Positions 1 to 8,051 are shown, counted from the first letter of the stretch. The stretch: DNA of 19,249 nt from Dehalococcoidia bacterium (GCA_003484395.1 DNCV01000078.1:328-19576), one strand, 5' to 3'. Numbers and translations: made by a program. Notes: a model not told the origin generated them from the sequence alone.

Positions 1-2
1 AA

Positions 3-1529
3 ACGATCAATACACTTGCACATACCTACGATATCCTTCACCAGCTTCATCGCGATGGTCGGGATCATATATGGGGATTTGTCGCCAGAAACCTGGTGCG
101 TCCTGTCTGGCTGTCGCAGGAATCGCAGAAGGTAGACGTTCTTATCGGCAATCCGCCATGGCTATCCTACCGCTTTATGGATCAACAGATGCAGCAGCGC
201 TTCAAAGAAGAATGCGCGGTGCGAGCATTATGGATGGGACAAGTAGCACAGCAGCAGGATTTGTCTTCCTATTTTTTCGTCCGCGCTGTTGAACTCTATC
301 TCAAAGACAGTGGCACAATTGCGTTTGTCATGCCATATGCTGCTATGACCCGCCGTCAATTCGCAGGGTTCAGAACAGGCATTTATGGCATAAGAGGTAG
401 ACATATCTACGCGAAGCTACAATTCGCTGCCGCATGGGCATTCTCAGATAACGTGCAACCGCTTTTCCCCGTGCCCTCATGCGTCTTGTTCGCACGCTTT
501 GGACATGAATCGGGGACTGTACTGCCAAATGCCATTATGGCAGCCTCAGGCACATTACCAAAACGCGATGCTTCAACAAATGACGCACACAGGCATCTGA
601 CATGGCGTGAAACATCCTGGCCCAGCGAACGAAGAGACAGAATAAGCGAAGGTTATGCCGATCTTTTTAGACAGGGGGCGATAATCATCCCGCGAGTGCT
701 TTTCATGGCACAAAAAGTCCAAATCGGCATGTTCGGTGATAACTCAGCAGCGCCGCTTGTTGAAAGTCGTCGTAGCAATCTTGAAAAAATTCCATGGAAG
801 AATTTACCTTCTTTAAGACATAACGTGGAAAGCACATTTATTCGCCCTGTGTGTCTCGGCGAATCCATCGCACCGTACCGTCTGTTATCACCCGATTTCG
901 CTGTCATTCCATGGGATGAGACAAACGACCGGTTGCTTTCTGCGAAAACAGCCCAAATACAAGGTTATACTTATTTAACTGGCTGGCTGATGGAAGCCGA
1001 AAAATTATGGGCAAAACATGGAAGCGGTAGAAGAAGCCTAGCAGAACAACTGGATTACTACGGGCAGCTTTCTGCCCAATTCCCCATCTCTCCAATTAGA
1101 GTAGTATATAGTAAAGCTGGCACTTTGCCAGCGGCTGCAATTGTTAAGGATGGTCTTAGCATTATTGATCACTCTTTGTATTGGATGAAAATAGACACTG
1201 AACAAGAGGGGCATTACCTGCTTGCCATTCTTAATAGCGAGACAGCGCGTCAGATGGCAGAACATTTACAGAGCAGAGGACAATGGGGTGCTCGTCATTT
1301 TGATAAAGTTATACTATCTTTACCTATTCCAAAATTCAATGAATCGAACAAACAACATATAGCGCTGTCGAAAGCAGCCGCTCACGCTGAGGAAATTGCA
1401 GCAGACGTTCAGTTAGCCGGGGGAATGCATTTCATCACAGCAAGGCAGAAAATACGCGCTGCTCTCCATGAGGACGGCATTGCACAAAAGATCGACAAGC
1501 TTGTAGCAGAACTTCTGAAAGCATCCTAA
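3..1529 (+). CDS. N6-adenine DNA methyltransferase, C-terminal part (type IIG / Eco57I-like), 5' end outside window
   Basis: The frame is open from base 3 with no stop, so the gene enters from the left edge; a GTG at 96 is internal, not a real start. The readable part is about 508 residues. The catalytic motif IV NPPW of amino-methyltransferases lies at bases 150-161, preceded by VDVLIG, as in N6-adenine methylases. After it come the segment with SSYFFVRAVELYL and the IAFVMPY strand typical of Eco57I-like and type IIG enzymes, then a long C-terminal part probably holding the target-recognition domain. The SAM-binding motif I must lie upstream and cannot be seen. Family knowledge: such proteins methylate adenine in restriction-modification or BREX-like systems, and some also carry a nuclease domain. 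The next gene is an AbiU2-like HEPN protein, which supports a defence context. Which system this belongs to cannot be settled without the N-terminus. Confidence 0.82.
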   Translation, partial: TINTLAHTYDILHQLHRDGRDHIWGFVARNLVRPVWLSQESQKVDVLIGNPPWLSYRFMDQQMQQRFKEECAVRALWMGQVAQQQDLSSYFFVRAVELYLKDSGTIAFVMPYAAMTRRQFAGFRTGIYGIRGRHIYAKLQFAAAWAFSDNVQPLFPVPSCVLFARFGHESGTVLPNAIMAASGTLPKRDASTNDAHRHLTWRETSWPSERRDRISEGYADLFRQGAIIIPRVLFMAQKVQIGMFGDNSAAPLVESRRSNLEKIPWKNLPSLRHNVESTFIRPVCLGESIAPYRLLSPDFAVIPWDETNDRLLSAKTAQIQGYTYLTGWLMEAEKLWAKHGSGRRSLAEQLDYYGQLSAQFPISPIRVVYSKAGTLPAAAIVKDGLSIIDHSLYWMKIDTEQEGHYLLAILNSETARQMAEHLQSRGQWGARHFDKVILSLPIPKFNESNKQHIALSKAAAHAEEIAADVQLAGGMHFITARQKIRAALHEDGIAQKIDKLVAELLKAS

Positions 1530-1607
1530 ATAAAAAAAGACTTGGATACAATAAAAAATGAAATTATGACGTCGTATGCCAATTATGTTTAGACGGATAT
1601 ATTAGTG

Positions 1608-1636
1608 TTGTCTCACTGGTAGCTAGGCAGTAGAAT
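1608..1636 (+). promoter_or_regulatory. Candidate sigma-70 promoter of the HEPN gene
   Basis: A TTGTCT box at 1608-1613 is followed after exactly 17 bases by TAGAAT at 1631-1636 (five of six matches to TATAAT). It lies between the methylase stop codon and the ATG at 1677, so the HEPN gene probably has its own promoter with a leader of roughly 35 bases. The rest of the 1530-1676 gap is AT-rich with no other feature seen. Confidence 0.45.
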
Positions 1637-1676
1637 ACTGAAAATAGTTAATTATATCGACTTATGAGTAATCAAA

Positions 1677-2288
1677 ATGGAATTTAAGGAGTTTAAAGAT
1701 CAGCTAGACGAGTTAAAAAACATCATTAGTAATGGCATCGCCTATTTCTCGGCTTGGCAAGGTCTTATGGTCGAAGATGAGATATCAGCTCAAGCTCTCA
1801 ATAGATATCGTGGCTTTTTCTTAACTGCGCGAAATGCTCTACTATGGTCGGCTCTTATGCAATTTGCTAAGATTTTTGATCACGATTCTAGAACAGTGAG
1901 TCTAAGGAACCTACTCACCACTGCAAAGAATGACCAGAAAAACCTGACTCCTTATTCTACCGAGAAGAATTTATTAGATATTGAGCGAAAGATCGATGCG
2001 AGCGAGAGTCTGCTAAAGCGGTTAAAAGGTTTTCGAGATCAACGACTAGCTCATCATGATGCAACTGTTACATATAAAGTCCCAATCTTATATGGAGAAG
2101 TAAAGAAACTCGTAGAGGAAATTAAATCTCTGTACAACTCGCTTAGGCTTGGTCATGATCGATCGACCATAGCTTTCGATCACCTAGCCCTTGAAAGTGG
2201 AAAGCATACTTCCGAAGTGGTACGCATTATACGAGAAGAAAAAGATAGAGCTCTTCGAAGCATCAAGAAATCAGATATGGATAAATAA
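1677..2288 (+). CDS. HEPN domain protein, AbiU2-like
   Basis: This 203-residue, charged, helical protein has no signal peptide or membrane segment. It resembles the AbiU2 HEPN family (named after a lactococcal abortive-infection protein). The helical stretch ARNALLWSALMQFAKIFD at residues 51-68 and SLRNLL at 75-80 match that pattern, and RDQRLAHHD at 120-128 supplies the HEPN R-x5-H motif (R120, H126). HEPN proteins with this motif are commonly RNases used in toxin-antitoxin and abortive-infection systems. No nucleotidyltransferase antitoxin partner is adjacent, so it may act alone, with the upstream methylase locus, or with a partner elsewhere. The ATG has only a weak ribosome site; a possible promoter lies at 1608-1636. 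The sequence is more AT-rich than the pyrimidine genes, fitting a horizontally acquired defence segment. The family call is by motif pattern only; the RNase role is inferred. Confidence 0.68.
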   Translation: MEFKEFKDQLDELKNIISNGIAYFSAWQGLMVEDEISAQALNRYRGFFLTARNALLWSALMQFAKIFDHDSRTVSLRNLLTTAKNDQKNLTPYSTEKNLLDIERKIDASESLLKRLKGFRDQRLAHHDATVTYKVPILYGEVKKLVEEIKSLYNSLRLGHDRSTIAFDHLALESGKHTSEVVRIIREEKDRALRSIKKSDMDK

Positions 2289-2324
2289 GTAATATGTCTT
2301 CGCATTTTTCATCTTTATTACTTA
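2286..2324. repeat. Inverted repeat between convergent genes, possible weak terminator
   Basis: TAAGTAATA (2286-2294) and TATTACTTA (2316-2324) are a perfect 9-base inverted repeat with a 21-base loop. It overlaps the HEPN stop codon and is followed by a T-rich stretch. It could end transcription of the HEPN gene before the convergent toxin gene, but the stem is AT-only, so it would be weak. Confidence 0.3.
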
Positions 2325-2359
2325 AACTTTTCTGCTTGTGTTCTTCAGTTATCCAGTAC

Positions 2360-2592
2360 CTATTTCCCGTAATATTTCTGAATTCTGAGCCTGTCTTCGT
2401 TCTCCTTATCTCCTTTGTAATAGATCTCAACAAATTCTACCTTATCTTTCTGTTCGAAATACGCATAGATTACTCTTATTCCAGATTGGACACCTTTGCC
2501 CTTTAACGATCTGCAGGCAAATTTCTTCGCTTTGTATAATTTGGGAATAACGATTGAATCGGAAGGCGAGCTACCTGTTTGAATGCTCCCAT
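2360..2592 (-). pseudogene. RelE-like toxin gene with a one-base frameshift near its start
   Basis: The ATG at 2592 shares one base with the antitoxin stop codon (TAATG), but its frame reaches a stop after about 29 codons. The next frame carries a coherent toxin-like sequence ending at a TAG at 2360-2362, with CRSLKGKGVQSGIRVIYAY and VEFVEIYYKGDKENEDR. This resembles small RelE/ParE-superfamily toxins. That frame has no start codon after its upstream stop. Adding one A to the AAA run at about 2576-2578 would join the ATG to it and give a 77-residue protein. The locus is therefore either a one-base-deletion pseudogene or an assembly or sequencing indel. No standard -1 slippery heptamer is present, so programmed frameshifting seems unlikely. 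The overlap with an antitoxin gene supports the toxin call; the exact toxin family is uncertain. An open frame on the plus strand at 2294-2506 is judged a shadow. Confidence 0.68.
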
Positions 2593-3359
2593 TACGTGTA
2601 TTCCCTCACAGAATACAGCGGTGTCCTGTAAAAAACAGATTCATACTCTATTTTCCCCCCATTTCCTGTCGTTAACCAGGGAACATCATTATGCGAATAC
2701 TCGCTTATCTGAGCTGCATTCATATCGGATAATTTATTCAGAACGCTGTCAATAAGCTCAATCTCATTTGCCTTTAGTCCCGAAAGTTGGGCCTTTCGCA
2801 AAGGCAAGTATTTCGTCTGGGGATAATCAAAATAACTATTTTTGACAGTTATAATCTCTTGATCATTTATCATGGCCTGAACTATTTTCTTGAATTCTAA
2901 AGGAGTCGGACCATAGTGATTCTTGACATAGGTAGCTCCGATTAGTTGCTCTTCATATTTTTCATAAAAATCAAAATCCATAAAGTAAAGGAGCTTGTAA
3001 ATAACTGTTTCACCGATATTCGGCTTTGAACCAACTTTATTGAGAATATAGAGCAATATCTCTTTAAACTTCGCCAGATTTTTCTGGGGAACGTTGATCC
3101 TCATCGGAGTTTCTGCTTTTCGGTCTGTTCTTTTATTTTGAAGAATTACCTCCGGCTCATCCGTCAAACAGACCAGTTGCTCCACTGAGGTATTAAGTAT
3201 TTCAGATAATTTAACCAGTTCTCCGGAAGAAACTTTTCTCTCTCCTGACTCAATCTGCGTGATTGCCGGACGAGAAATCCCCAACATATCTGCAAGCTTT
3301 TGTTGGCTTATTCCGGCATTCGTTCTTAATACTTTTATTTTTTGACCGATTTCTGCCAT
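2592..3359 (-). CDS. XRE-family HTH plus Panacea (DUF4065) antitoxin
   Basis: This 255-residue protein has an XRE/Cro-type helix-turn-helix in about residues 1-60 (IGQKIKVLRTNAGISQQKLA, then GISRPAITQIESGERKVS). A Panacea/SocA-like DUF4065 domain follows from about residue 95 to the end, with YKLLYFMDFDFYEKY, GATYVKNHYGPTP and the late EYSHNDVPW. Known biology: Panacea antitoxins neutralise many unrelated small toxins encoded beside them, and the HTH usually represses the operon. The frame is open back to 3413, but 3359 is the start. AAGGA lies 7 bases upstream of that ATG, and the promoter at 3385-3413 puts the transcription start near 3378, after the longer start. The downstream toxin gene overlaps by one base. 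If the toxin is really broken, this antitoxin is an orphan. Confidence 0.85.
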   Translation of the reverse strand: MAEIGQKIKVLRTNAGISQQKLADMLGISRPAITQIESGERKVSSGELVKLSEILNTSVEQLVCLTDEPEVILQNKRTDRKAETPMRINVPQKNLAKFKEILLYILNKVGSKPNIGETVIYKLLYFMDFDFYEKYEEQLIGATYVKNHYGPTPLEFKKIVQAMINDQEIITVKNSYFDYPQTKYLPLRKAQLSGLKANEIELIDSVLNKLSDMNAAQISEYSHNDVPWLTTGNGGKIEYESVFYRTPLYSVREYT

Positions 3360-3384
3360 TTCGAATTCCTTGTTTTTAGTTTTA

Positions 3385-3413
3385 AGTATATGGTTAGTAC
3401 GATAATCTGTCAA
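3385..3413 (-). promoter_or_regulatory. Near-consensus sigma-70 promoter of the toxin-antitoxin locus
   Basis: On the minus strand TTGACA (3408-3413), a 17-base spacer and TATACT (3385-3390) form an almost perfect promoter. Imperfect inverted copies, ATATAGTT and AACCATAT, flank and overlap the core elements. This is a plausible site for autorepression by the HTH antitoxin. The promoter position rules out the longer antitoxin start at 3413. Confidence 0.75.
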
Positions 3414-3508
3414 CTATATGTAAGAAAATAGTACATGCTTATTAAACGGGAGGATAAGGTGCAATAGCAACTATGGCGATAATGGAGATGCGATTCCCTT
3501 ATATTAAC

Positions 3509-3544
3509 GGATAGTGTCGGGACACTACCCTTTCATTTGAAAGG
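3509..3544. repeat. Two adjacent perfect hairpins at the end of the pyrimidine operon
   Basis: The first is ggatagtgtc-gg-gacactaccc (3509-3530): a 10-base stem (one G-U pair as read on the minus strand) and a 2-base loop. The second follows directly: CCTTTCA-TT-TGAAAGG (3529-3544), a 7-base stem. They lie downstream of yjbQ, so they could stop the minus-strand pyrimidine transcript or protect its 3' end, but no strong U-run follows on either strand. Apart from these and the antitoxin promoter, nothing else was seen in 3414-3569. Confidence 0.55.
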
Positions 3545-3569
3545 ATGATTCTGTCAGTAGTGATCTATA

Positions 3570-3986
3570 TCATTCACCCATTATCTGGATGAAGATTTGC
3601 CTGCTTCTGGCGCGGTTATCGAAATCAATGACAACTATCTGCTGCCATGTACCCAGCGCCAGCTTTTTATCTACGAATGGTATCACCAGAGACGGGCCCA
3701 GCAACGAGGCCCTTACGTGCGAGTGGCCGTTGTCGTCGCCCCAGGCTTGATTATGCTTGTACCCGATGCCGCGGGGCGCAATCCTCTCCCAGGCTGCTTT
3801 CAGATCGGCAACAAGACCCGTCTCAAATTCGATGGTAGTTATGCCTGCGGTCGATCCGGCAATGAACAATGTCACCGTGCCACTGTCGCAACCGCATTCA
3901 CTAACCGCCTTTACAACATCTTGTGTTATGTCAACAATATCGCAGTCACCCGAAGTTTTAATATGAAGTACTCTGCTGATAACCAC
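3570..3986 (-). CDS. yjbQ: YjbQ/UPF0047 family protein
   Basis: At 138 residues it has the full length of the YjbQ (UPF0047) family. The family signature is complete: GSTAGITTIEFE near residues 44-55, DDNGHSHVRASLLGPS at 84-99 with the two conserved histidines H88 and H90, and LGTWQQIVVIDFD at 111-123. Family knowledge: these are small trimeric metal-binding proteins; the E. coli member has weak thiamine-phosphate synthase activity and the true role is debated. The start is a GTG whose G is the last base of the pyrK stop codon (TAGTG), with GAGGTGAGGG just upstream. Translation is therefore very likely coupled to pyrK, and the gene is the last of the pyrimidine operon. Two hairpins follow at 3509-3544. 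The family call is firm; the biochemical role here is open. Confidence 0.9.
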   Translation of the reverse strand: MVISRVLHIKTSGDCDIVDITQDVVKAVSECGCDSGTVTLFIAGSTAGITTIEFETGLVADLKAAWERIAPRGIGYKHNQAWGDDNGHSHVRASLLGPSLVIPFVDKKLALGTWQQIVVIDFDNRARSRQIFIQIMGE

Positions 3987-4756
3987 TATACCCTCACCTC
4001 ATCAAGAATAATATCTGCAAGATTAAACACAGGACCGTCCTTGCACACCTTCTTCATCCCCTGCCGCGTTTTGATGCTGCATCCGTAGCAGGCGCCAACG
4101 CCGCATCCCATCCGCACTTCAAGCGAGACCTGCACCGATTGTACTTTCTCCGAGCTGACCATCAGAGATTCAATGCTTTTGTACATCGGCATCGGGCCGC
4201 AGGCGAAAATCTGATCAGCGCCTGCAAGATAATCCGTCATCACGTCGGTGACAAAGCCCTTTCGTCCCGCACTGCCGTCATCAGTTGTCTGTACGATATG
4301 TATATTCAGGGGAAGCCTATCCTGCGGATAAAGTAGCGAAGCGGTGGCCGCGCCCATCAGCAGGGTGACCTCATGAGTCACCGCCATCTGTTGCGCCAGG
4401 AAAGCCAGCGGCGCAATCCCCATGCCTCCGGCAACCAACAGCAGTTCTTGCGCATCGCGTGAGACAGCAAACCCGTTACCTGAAGGACCGATTACATTGA
4501 GCATGTCCCCCGGCACACGCTCCGACAGCCACTCCGTTCCTTTGCCAACGATATTGACCAGCAGTAGCGCCTCGCCATGTACAGTCATACCGTGAACGCT
4601 TATTGGTCTGGGCAATACACGTTCTTTTCCACAATTTATCATAACAAATTGACCGGGACGTACCTGACCGGCAATATCAGGAGCATGGAGTCCAATCAGA
4701 TGAACCTTGGTCATAATTTCCGTATTCTGCGTGATCTTTACCGTGAATAATTTCAC
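3986..4756 (-). CDS. pyrK: Dihydroorotate dehydrogenase electron-transfer subunit PyrK
   Basis: PyrK is the iron-sulfur/FAD subunit that passes electrons from dihydroorotate dehydrogenase (PyrD class 1B) to NAD+. This 256-residue protein has the FAD-binding RPIS at residues 50-53, the NAD-binding loop GGMGIAP at 110-116, and a C-terminal [2Fe-2S] ligand set Cys218, Cys223, Cys226 and Cys238 in CGVGACYGC...C. The chosen start is the GTG at 4756, four bases after the carB stop. A GGGAG lies inside the last carB codons and the protein then begins KLFTVKI, as relatives do. An ATG at 4780 would add eight residues but has no ribosome site. The gene sits between carB and yjbQ in the operon. No pyrD lies in the window, so its catalytic partner must be encoded elsewhere. 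Confidence 0.9.
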   Translation of the reverse strand: MKLFTVKITQNTEIMTKVHLIGLHAPDIAGQVRPGQFVMINCGKERVLPRPISVHGMTVHGEALLLVNIVGKGTEWLSERVPGDMLNVIGPSGNGFAVSRDAQELLLVAGGMGIAPLAFLAQQMAVTHEVTLLMGAATASLLYPQDRLPLNIHIVQTTDDGSAGRKGFVTDVMTDYLAGADQIFACGPMPMYKSIESLMVSSEKVQSVQVSLEVRMGCGVGACYGCSIKTRQGMKKVCKDGPVFNLADIILDEVRV

Positions 4757-4760
4757 GTTT

Positions 4761-7700
4761 CTATTTCTCCCTGACCACATATTGGGACATCGGTTTTACA
4801 TTATAAAACTTGCTGCCTTTGGCCAGCGCCCTGACAGCGACGCGTGCCGTATCAAGCGACGTGAAGCACGGTATCCTCTTTTCAACAGCAGCCCGCCTGA
4901 TATAGAACCCGTCGCGGAGCGGAGATCTCTCCCCTGTCATGGTATTGATTACGCCTGATACCTGTCCCTCCTGAATCAAATCTATGATATTCGGTCGACC
5001 CTCGCTCAGCTTTTTGCTGATCCTGTTCACCTTCATGCCAGCCTGTTGAATCATAGCAGCAGTACCCTCGGTCGCATAAAATTTGTACTCGCGAGCATAG
5101 AAATCTCTGATGATCGGCAAGGATTCAGCCTTGTCGTGATCAGCAATGCTCAACAGCAATGTTCCTTTGTCGGGCAGCATCAATCCTGCAGCCATCAACG
5201 CCTTCACCAGTGCCGCCTCATACGTGGTATCGATGCCCATGACCTCTCCTGTGGATTTCATCTCCGGGCCGAGATAGGTATCGACACCGACGAGTTTGGA
5301 CATAGAGAATACCGGCGCTTTGATGCCGACGATATTCTGCTCGCTACACAGACCCGCCTTGTATCCCTGCTGCTTCAGACTTTTGCCGAGCATGACATTG
5401 GTCGCTATCTGCACCAAAGGAACGCCGGTAACCTTGGAGATGAACGGCACGGTGCGGCTGGAGCGGGGGTTTACCTCTAGCACATAGATCGACGATGATC
5501 CCAACGGCTGGTCGCGCATGACGACGAACTGGATATTCATCAGACCTTTAACATGGAGGGCGATGCCGATCCGCGTGGCGTAATCGACAATGGTATTCAC
5601 CTCATGTGCGGTTAGGCCGAGCGCAGGATAGACAGCGATAGAATCGCCGCTGTGAACGCCGGCACGCTCTATATGTTCCATGATGCCGGGGATCAGCGCC
5701 TCCTTGTTATCGCAGACGACATCAACTTCGCATTCCTTGCCTTCGAAGTATTTATCGACGAGGATCGGATGCTGCCTGTCCATGTCGAGAGCCTGATTCA
5801 TGTACCGTATCAACTGTTCCTCGTTCTGCACGATCTCCATGGCTCTGCCGCCGAGCACGTAGCTCGGCCTGACCAGCACCGGATATCCCAGGAATGTTGC
5901 CACATTGATCGCCTCTTTGAGCGAAGTGACACCGGCTCCCGGCGGCTGAGGTACACCGAGATTATCCAGAAAATCTTCAAAGCGATGCCGGTCTTCGGCA
6001 ATATCGATCGTCTCATTAGAGGAGCCTATGATCGGCAAACCGTGATGGGCCAGCGGCTCGGAGAGATTGATCGCTGTCTGACCGCCGAACTGGACGATGG
6101 ACGGCGGTGCGGGCAACCCCGGTGACGGCAATCCTTCGTTCTCGAGAATATCGCGGACGCTCTCCTCATCGAGCGCCTCAAAATAGAGACGGTCGCTGGT
6201 ATCGAAATCGGTTGAGACGGTCTCCGGATTGGAGTTGATCATAATGCTCTTCATGCCGGCCTTCTGCAAAGCCCAGGCAGAGTGCACGCTGCAATAATCG
6301 AACTCAATCCCCTGGCCGATGCGTATCGGGCCGCTGCCGATGACAACAGCCTTGGCCGACTCAATCGGAAACGCCTCATTCTCCTGTTCGTAGGTACTGT
6401 AAAAGTACGGCGTCTCGGCATCGAACTCGGCAGCGCAGGTGTCAACCATCTTATAGACCGAACGTATATTCCAGTTTTTGCGTATTGACCGTACCTGCTC
6501 AGGCAGGCTGTCCGCCAGCGTCGCGATCTGCACATCGGCAAATCCCAGGCGCTTCGCCTGGCGCATCAAATCCGGATTCATCGGTTCGGAGAGGAGCCTC
6601 CCCTCCATTTGATAGATATTGTTCAGTTTATACAGGAACCACGGGTCGATCCCCGTATGCTGCGCAAGCTGCACCGGCGTTATCCCCCGCCTTAACGCAG
6701 CCATCAGCGCCCACAGACGAAGATCGTTGGGATGAAGCGGGAAGGAGTTGATATCACCGTCCTTCTTCCACGAGCGATCCTCCCAGAGAAGGGAGCGCTT
6801 TCCAAACTCAAGCGAGCGCACCGCCTTCTGCAGTGCAGCCTCGAAGGAGCGGTCGATGGACATCACTTCGCCGGTTGCTTTCATCTGGCTTCCCAGAGTC
6901 CTGTCTCCCGAGGCGAACTTATCGAACGGCCATCTCGGTATCTTCACCACGCAGTAATCGAGCGCCGGCTCGAATGCCGCCATCGTTTTGCCGGTCACCC
7001 GGTTCGGTATCTCATCGAGCCGTTTGCCGATGGCGATTTTCGCGGCTACCCGCGCAATGGGATAGCCCGTCGCCTTGCTGGCGAGGGCCGAGCTGCGGCT
7101 GACGCGGGGATTGACCTCAACGATGTAGTACTGGGGAGTCGGAGTCTTATCGAGCTGATCGGGCGCCCATTTCTCGGCAACGACAGCACTCGGCGACAGC
7201 GCAAATTGTACGTTGCAGCCTCCTTCAATGCCCAGCGCTCTGATTATCTTCAGGCTCGCCGTACGCAGCATCTGGTATTCTTTATCGGTCAGGGTCTGGC
7301 TGGGAGCGACTACAATGCTGTCGCCGGTATGCACTCCCATAGGATCCATATTCTCCATGTTGCAGATGGTGATGCAGTTATCAGCAGCATCGCGCATCAC
7401 CTCGTACTCGATCTCTTTCCAGCCGAGCACGCACTGTTCGACAAGCACCTGACGGGTCATGCTGGCAGCGAGGCCGCTGGATACGAATTGTTCCAGTTCC
7501 CCGGTGGTTCTGGCTATGCCTCCGCCGGTGCCGCCAAGCGTAAACGAGGGGCGGACAATGAGCGGCAACCCCATCTTGCCGGCGAACTTTTTAGCCTCAG
7601 TCACGGAATTGACTGTGACGCTCTCAGGCAATGGCTCGCCGATATCGAGGATTAACTGTTTAAATAGCGATCTTTCCTCAGCCTTTCTGATCGTCTCCAG

Positions 7701-8051
7701 AGGGGTGCCGAGCAGCTTCACATTGTATTTATCGAGGATGCCGGCATCGGCAAGCTCCACGGCCAGATTCAGCCCCGTCTGTCCTCCGAGCGTGGGCAGA
7801 AGCCCGTCCGGACGTTCAGCGGCAATGATCCGCTCAATCACTTCGACGGTAAGCGGCTCGATATACACGACGTCGGCGATACCCTCATCAGTCATAATCG
7901 TCGCCGGGTTGGAGTTCACCAGCACCGTGGTAATTCCTTCCTCTCGGAGGGACTTGCACGCCTGGGCGCCGGCATAATCGAACTCCGCCGCCTGACCGAT
8001 AACGATCGGTCCCGAACCGATCACCAGAACTTTGGAAACCTTCGTAGCCAA
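4761..8051 (-). CDS. carB: Carbamoyl-phosphate synthase large subunit
   Basis: CarB makes carbamoyl phosphate from bicarbonate, ammonia delivered by CarA, and two ATP, feeding pyrimidine and arginine synthesis. At 1096 residues it is slightly longer than E. coli CarB (1073). The two homologous halves are clear: GSGPIVIGQAAEFDYAG at 12-28 with RPSFTLGGTGGG at 167-178, and GSGPIRIGQGIEFDYCS at 572-588 with RPSYVLGG at 728-735. The C-terminal MGS-like allosteric domain starts near residue 955. Extra loops relative to E. coli occur near 287-306 and 640-651. The start is TTG with GGGAG five bases upstream. A 147-base gap separates it from carA, the widest in the operon; its stop lies four bases before the pyrK GTG. 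An intact, confident call. Confidence 0.97.
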   Translation of the reverse strand: MATKVSKVLVIGSGPIVIGQAAEFDYAGAQACKSLREEGITTVLVNSNPATIMTDEGIADVVYIEPLTVEVIERIIAAERPDGLLPTLGGQTGLNLAVELADAGILDKYNVKLLGTPLETIRKAEERSLFKQLILDIGEPLPESVTVNSVTEAKKFAGKMGLPLIVRPSFTLGGTGGGIARTTGELEQFVSSGLAASMTRQVLVEQCVLGWKEIEYEVMRDAADNCITICNMENMDPMGVHTGDSIVVAPSQTLTDKEYQMLRTASLKIIRALGIEGGCNVQFALSPSAVVAEKWAPDQLDKTPTPQYYIVEVNPRVSRSSALASKATGYPIARVAAKIAIGKRLDEIPNRVTGKTMAAFEPALDYCVVKIPRWPFDKFASGDRTLGSQMKATGEVMSIDRSFEAALQKAVRSLEFGKRSLLWEDRSWKKDGDINSFPLHPNDLRLWALMAALRRGITPVQLAQHTGIDPWFLYKLNNIYQMEGRLLSEPMNPDLMRQAKRLGFADVQIATLADSLPEQVRSIRKNWNIRSVYKMVDTCAAEFDAETPYFYSTYEQENEAFPIESAKAVVIGSGPIRIGQGIEFDYCSVHSAWALQKAGMKSIMINSNPETVSTDFDTSDRLYFEALDEESVRDILENEGLPSPGLPAPPSIVQFGGQTAINLSEPLAHHGLPIIGSSNETIDIAEDRHRFEDFLDNLGVPQPPGAGVTSLKEAINVATFLGYPVLVRPSYVLGGRAMEIVQNEEQLIRYMNQALDMDRQHPILVDKYFEGKECEVDVVCDNKEALIPGIMEHIERAGVHSGDSIAVYPALGLTAHEVNTIVDYATRIGIALHVKGLMNIQFVVMRDQPLGSSSIYVLEVNPRSSRTVPFISKVTGVPLVQIATNVMLGKSLKQQGYKAGLCSEQNIVGIKAPVFSMSKLVGVDTYLGPEMKSTGEVMGIDTTYEAALVKALMAAGLMLPDKGTLLLSIADHDKAESLPIIRDFYAREYKFYATEGTAAMIQQAGMKVNRISKKLSEGRPNIIDLIQEGQVSGVINTMTGERSPLRDGFYIRRAAVEKRIPCFTSLDTARVAVRALAKGSKFYNVKPMSQYVVREK

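Noticed and set aside
71..292. Plus-strand open frame starting ATGGGGATTTGTCGC
   Set aside because: It overlaps the methylase, which carries the NPPW motif and is open over the whole stretch in another frame.
1530..1676. Possible terminator after the methylase gene
   Set aside because: There are A-rich runs but no GC stem followed by a T tract on the plus strand.
2294..2506. Plus-strand open frame of 70 codons rich in Leu, Phe and Ser
   Set aside because: It lies antisense to the RelE-like toxin frame, has no clear ribosome site, and resembles no known family; the minus strand explains the sequence.
2560..2592. Programmed -1 frameshifting as the explanation for the split toxin
   Set aside because: The A run is only three bases long and no X-XXY-YYZ heptamer or strong downstream stem was seen; a deletion or sequencing error is simpler.
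6732..7655. Long plus-strand open frame (307 codons) within carB
   Set aside because: It is antisense to intact, motif-rich carB; long antisense frames are common opposite biased coding sequence. The same applies to the plus-strand frames at 5046-5480, 5652-6125 and 8451-9239.
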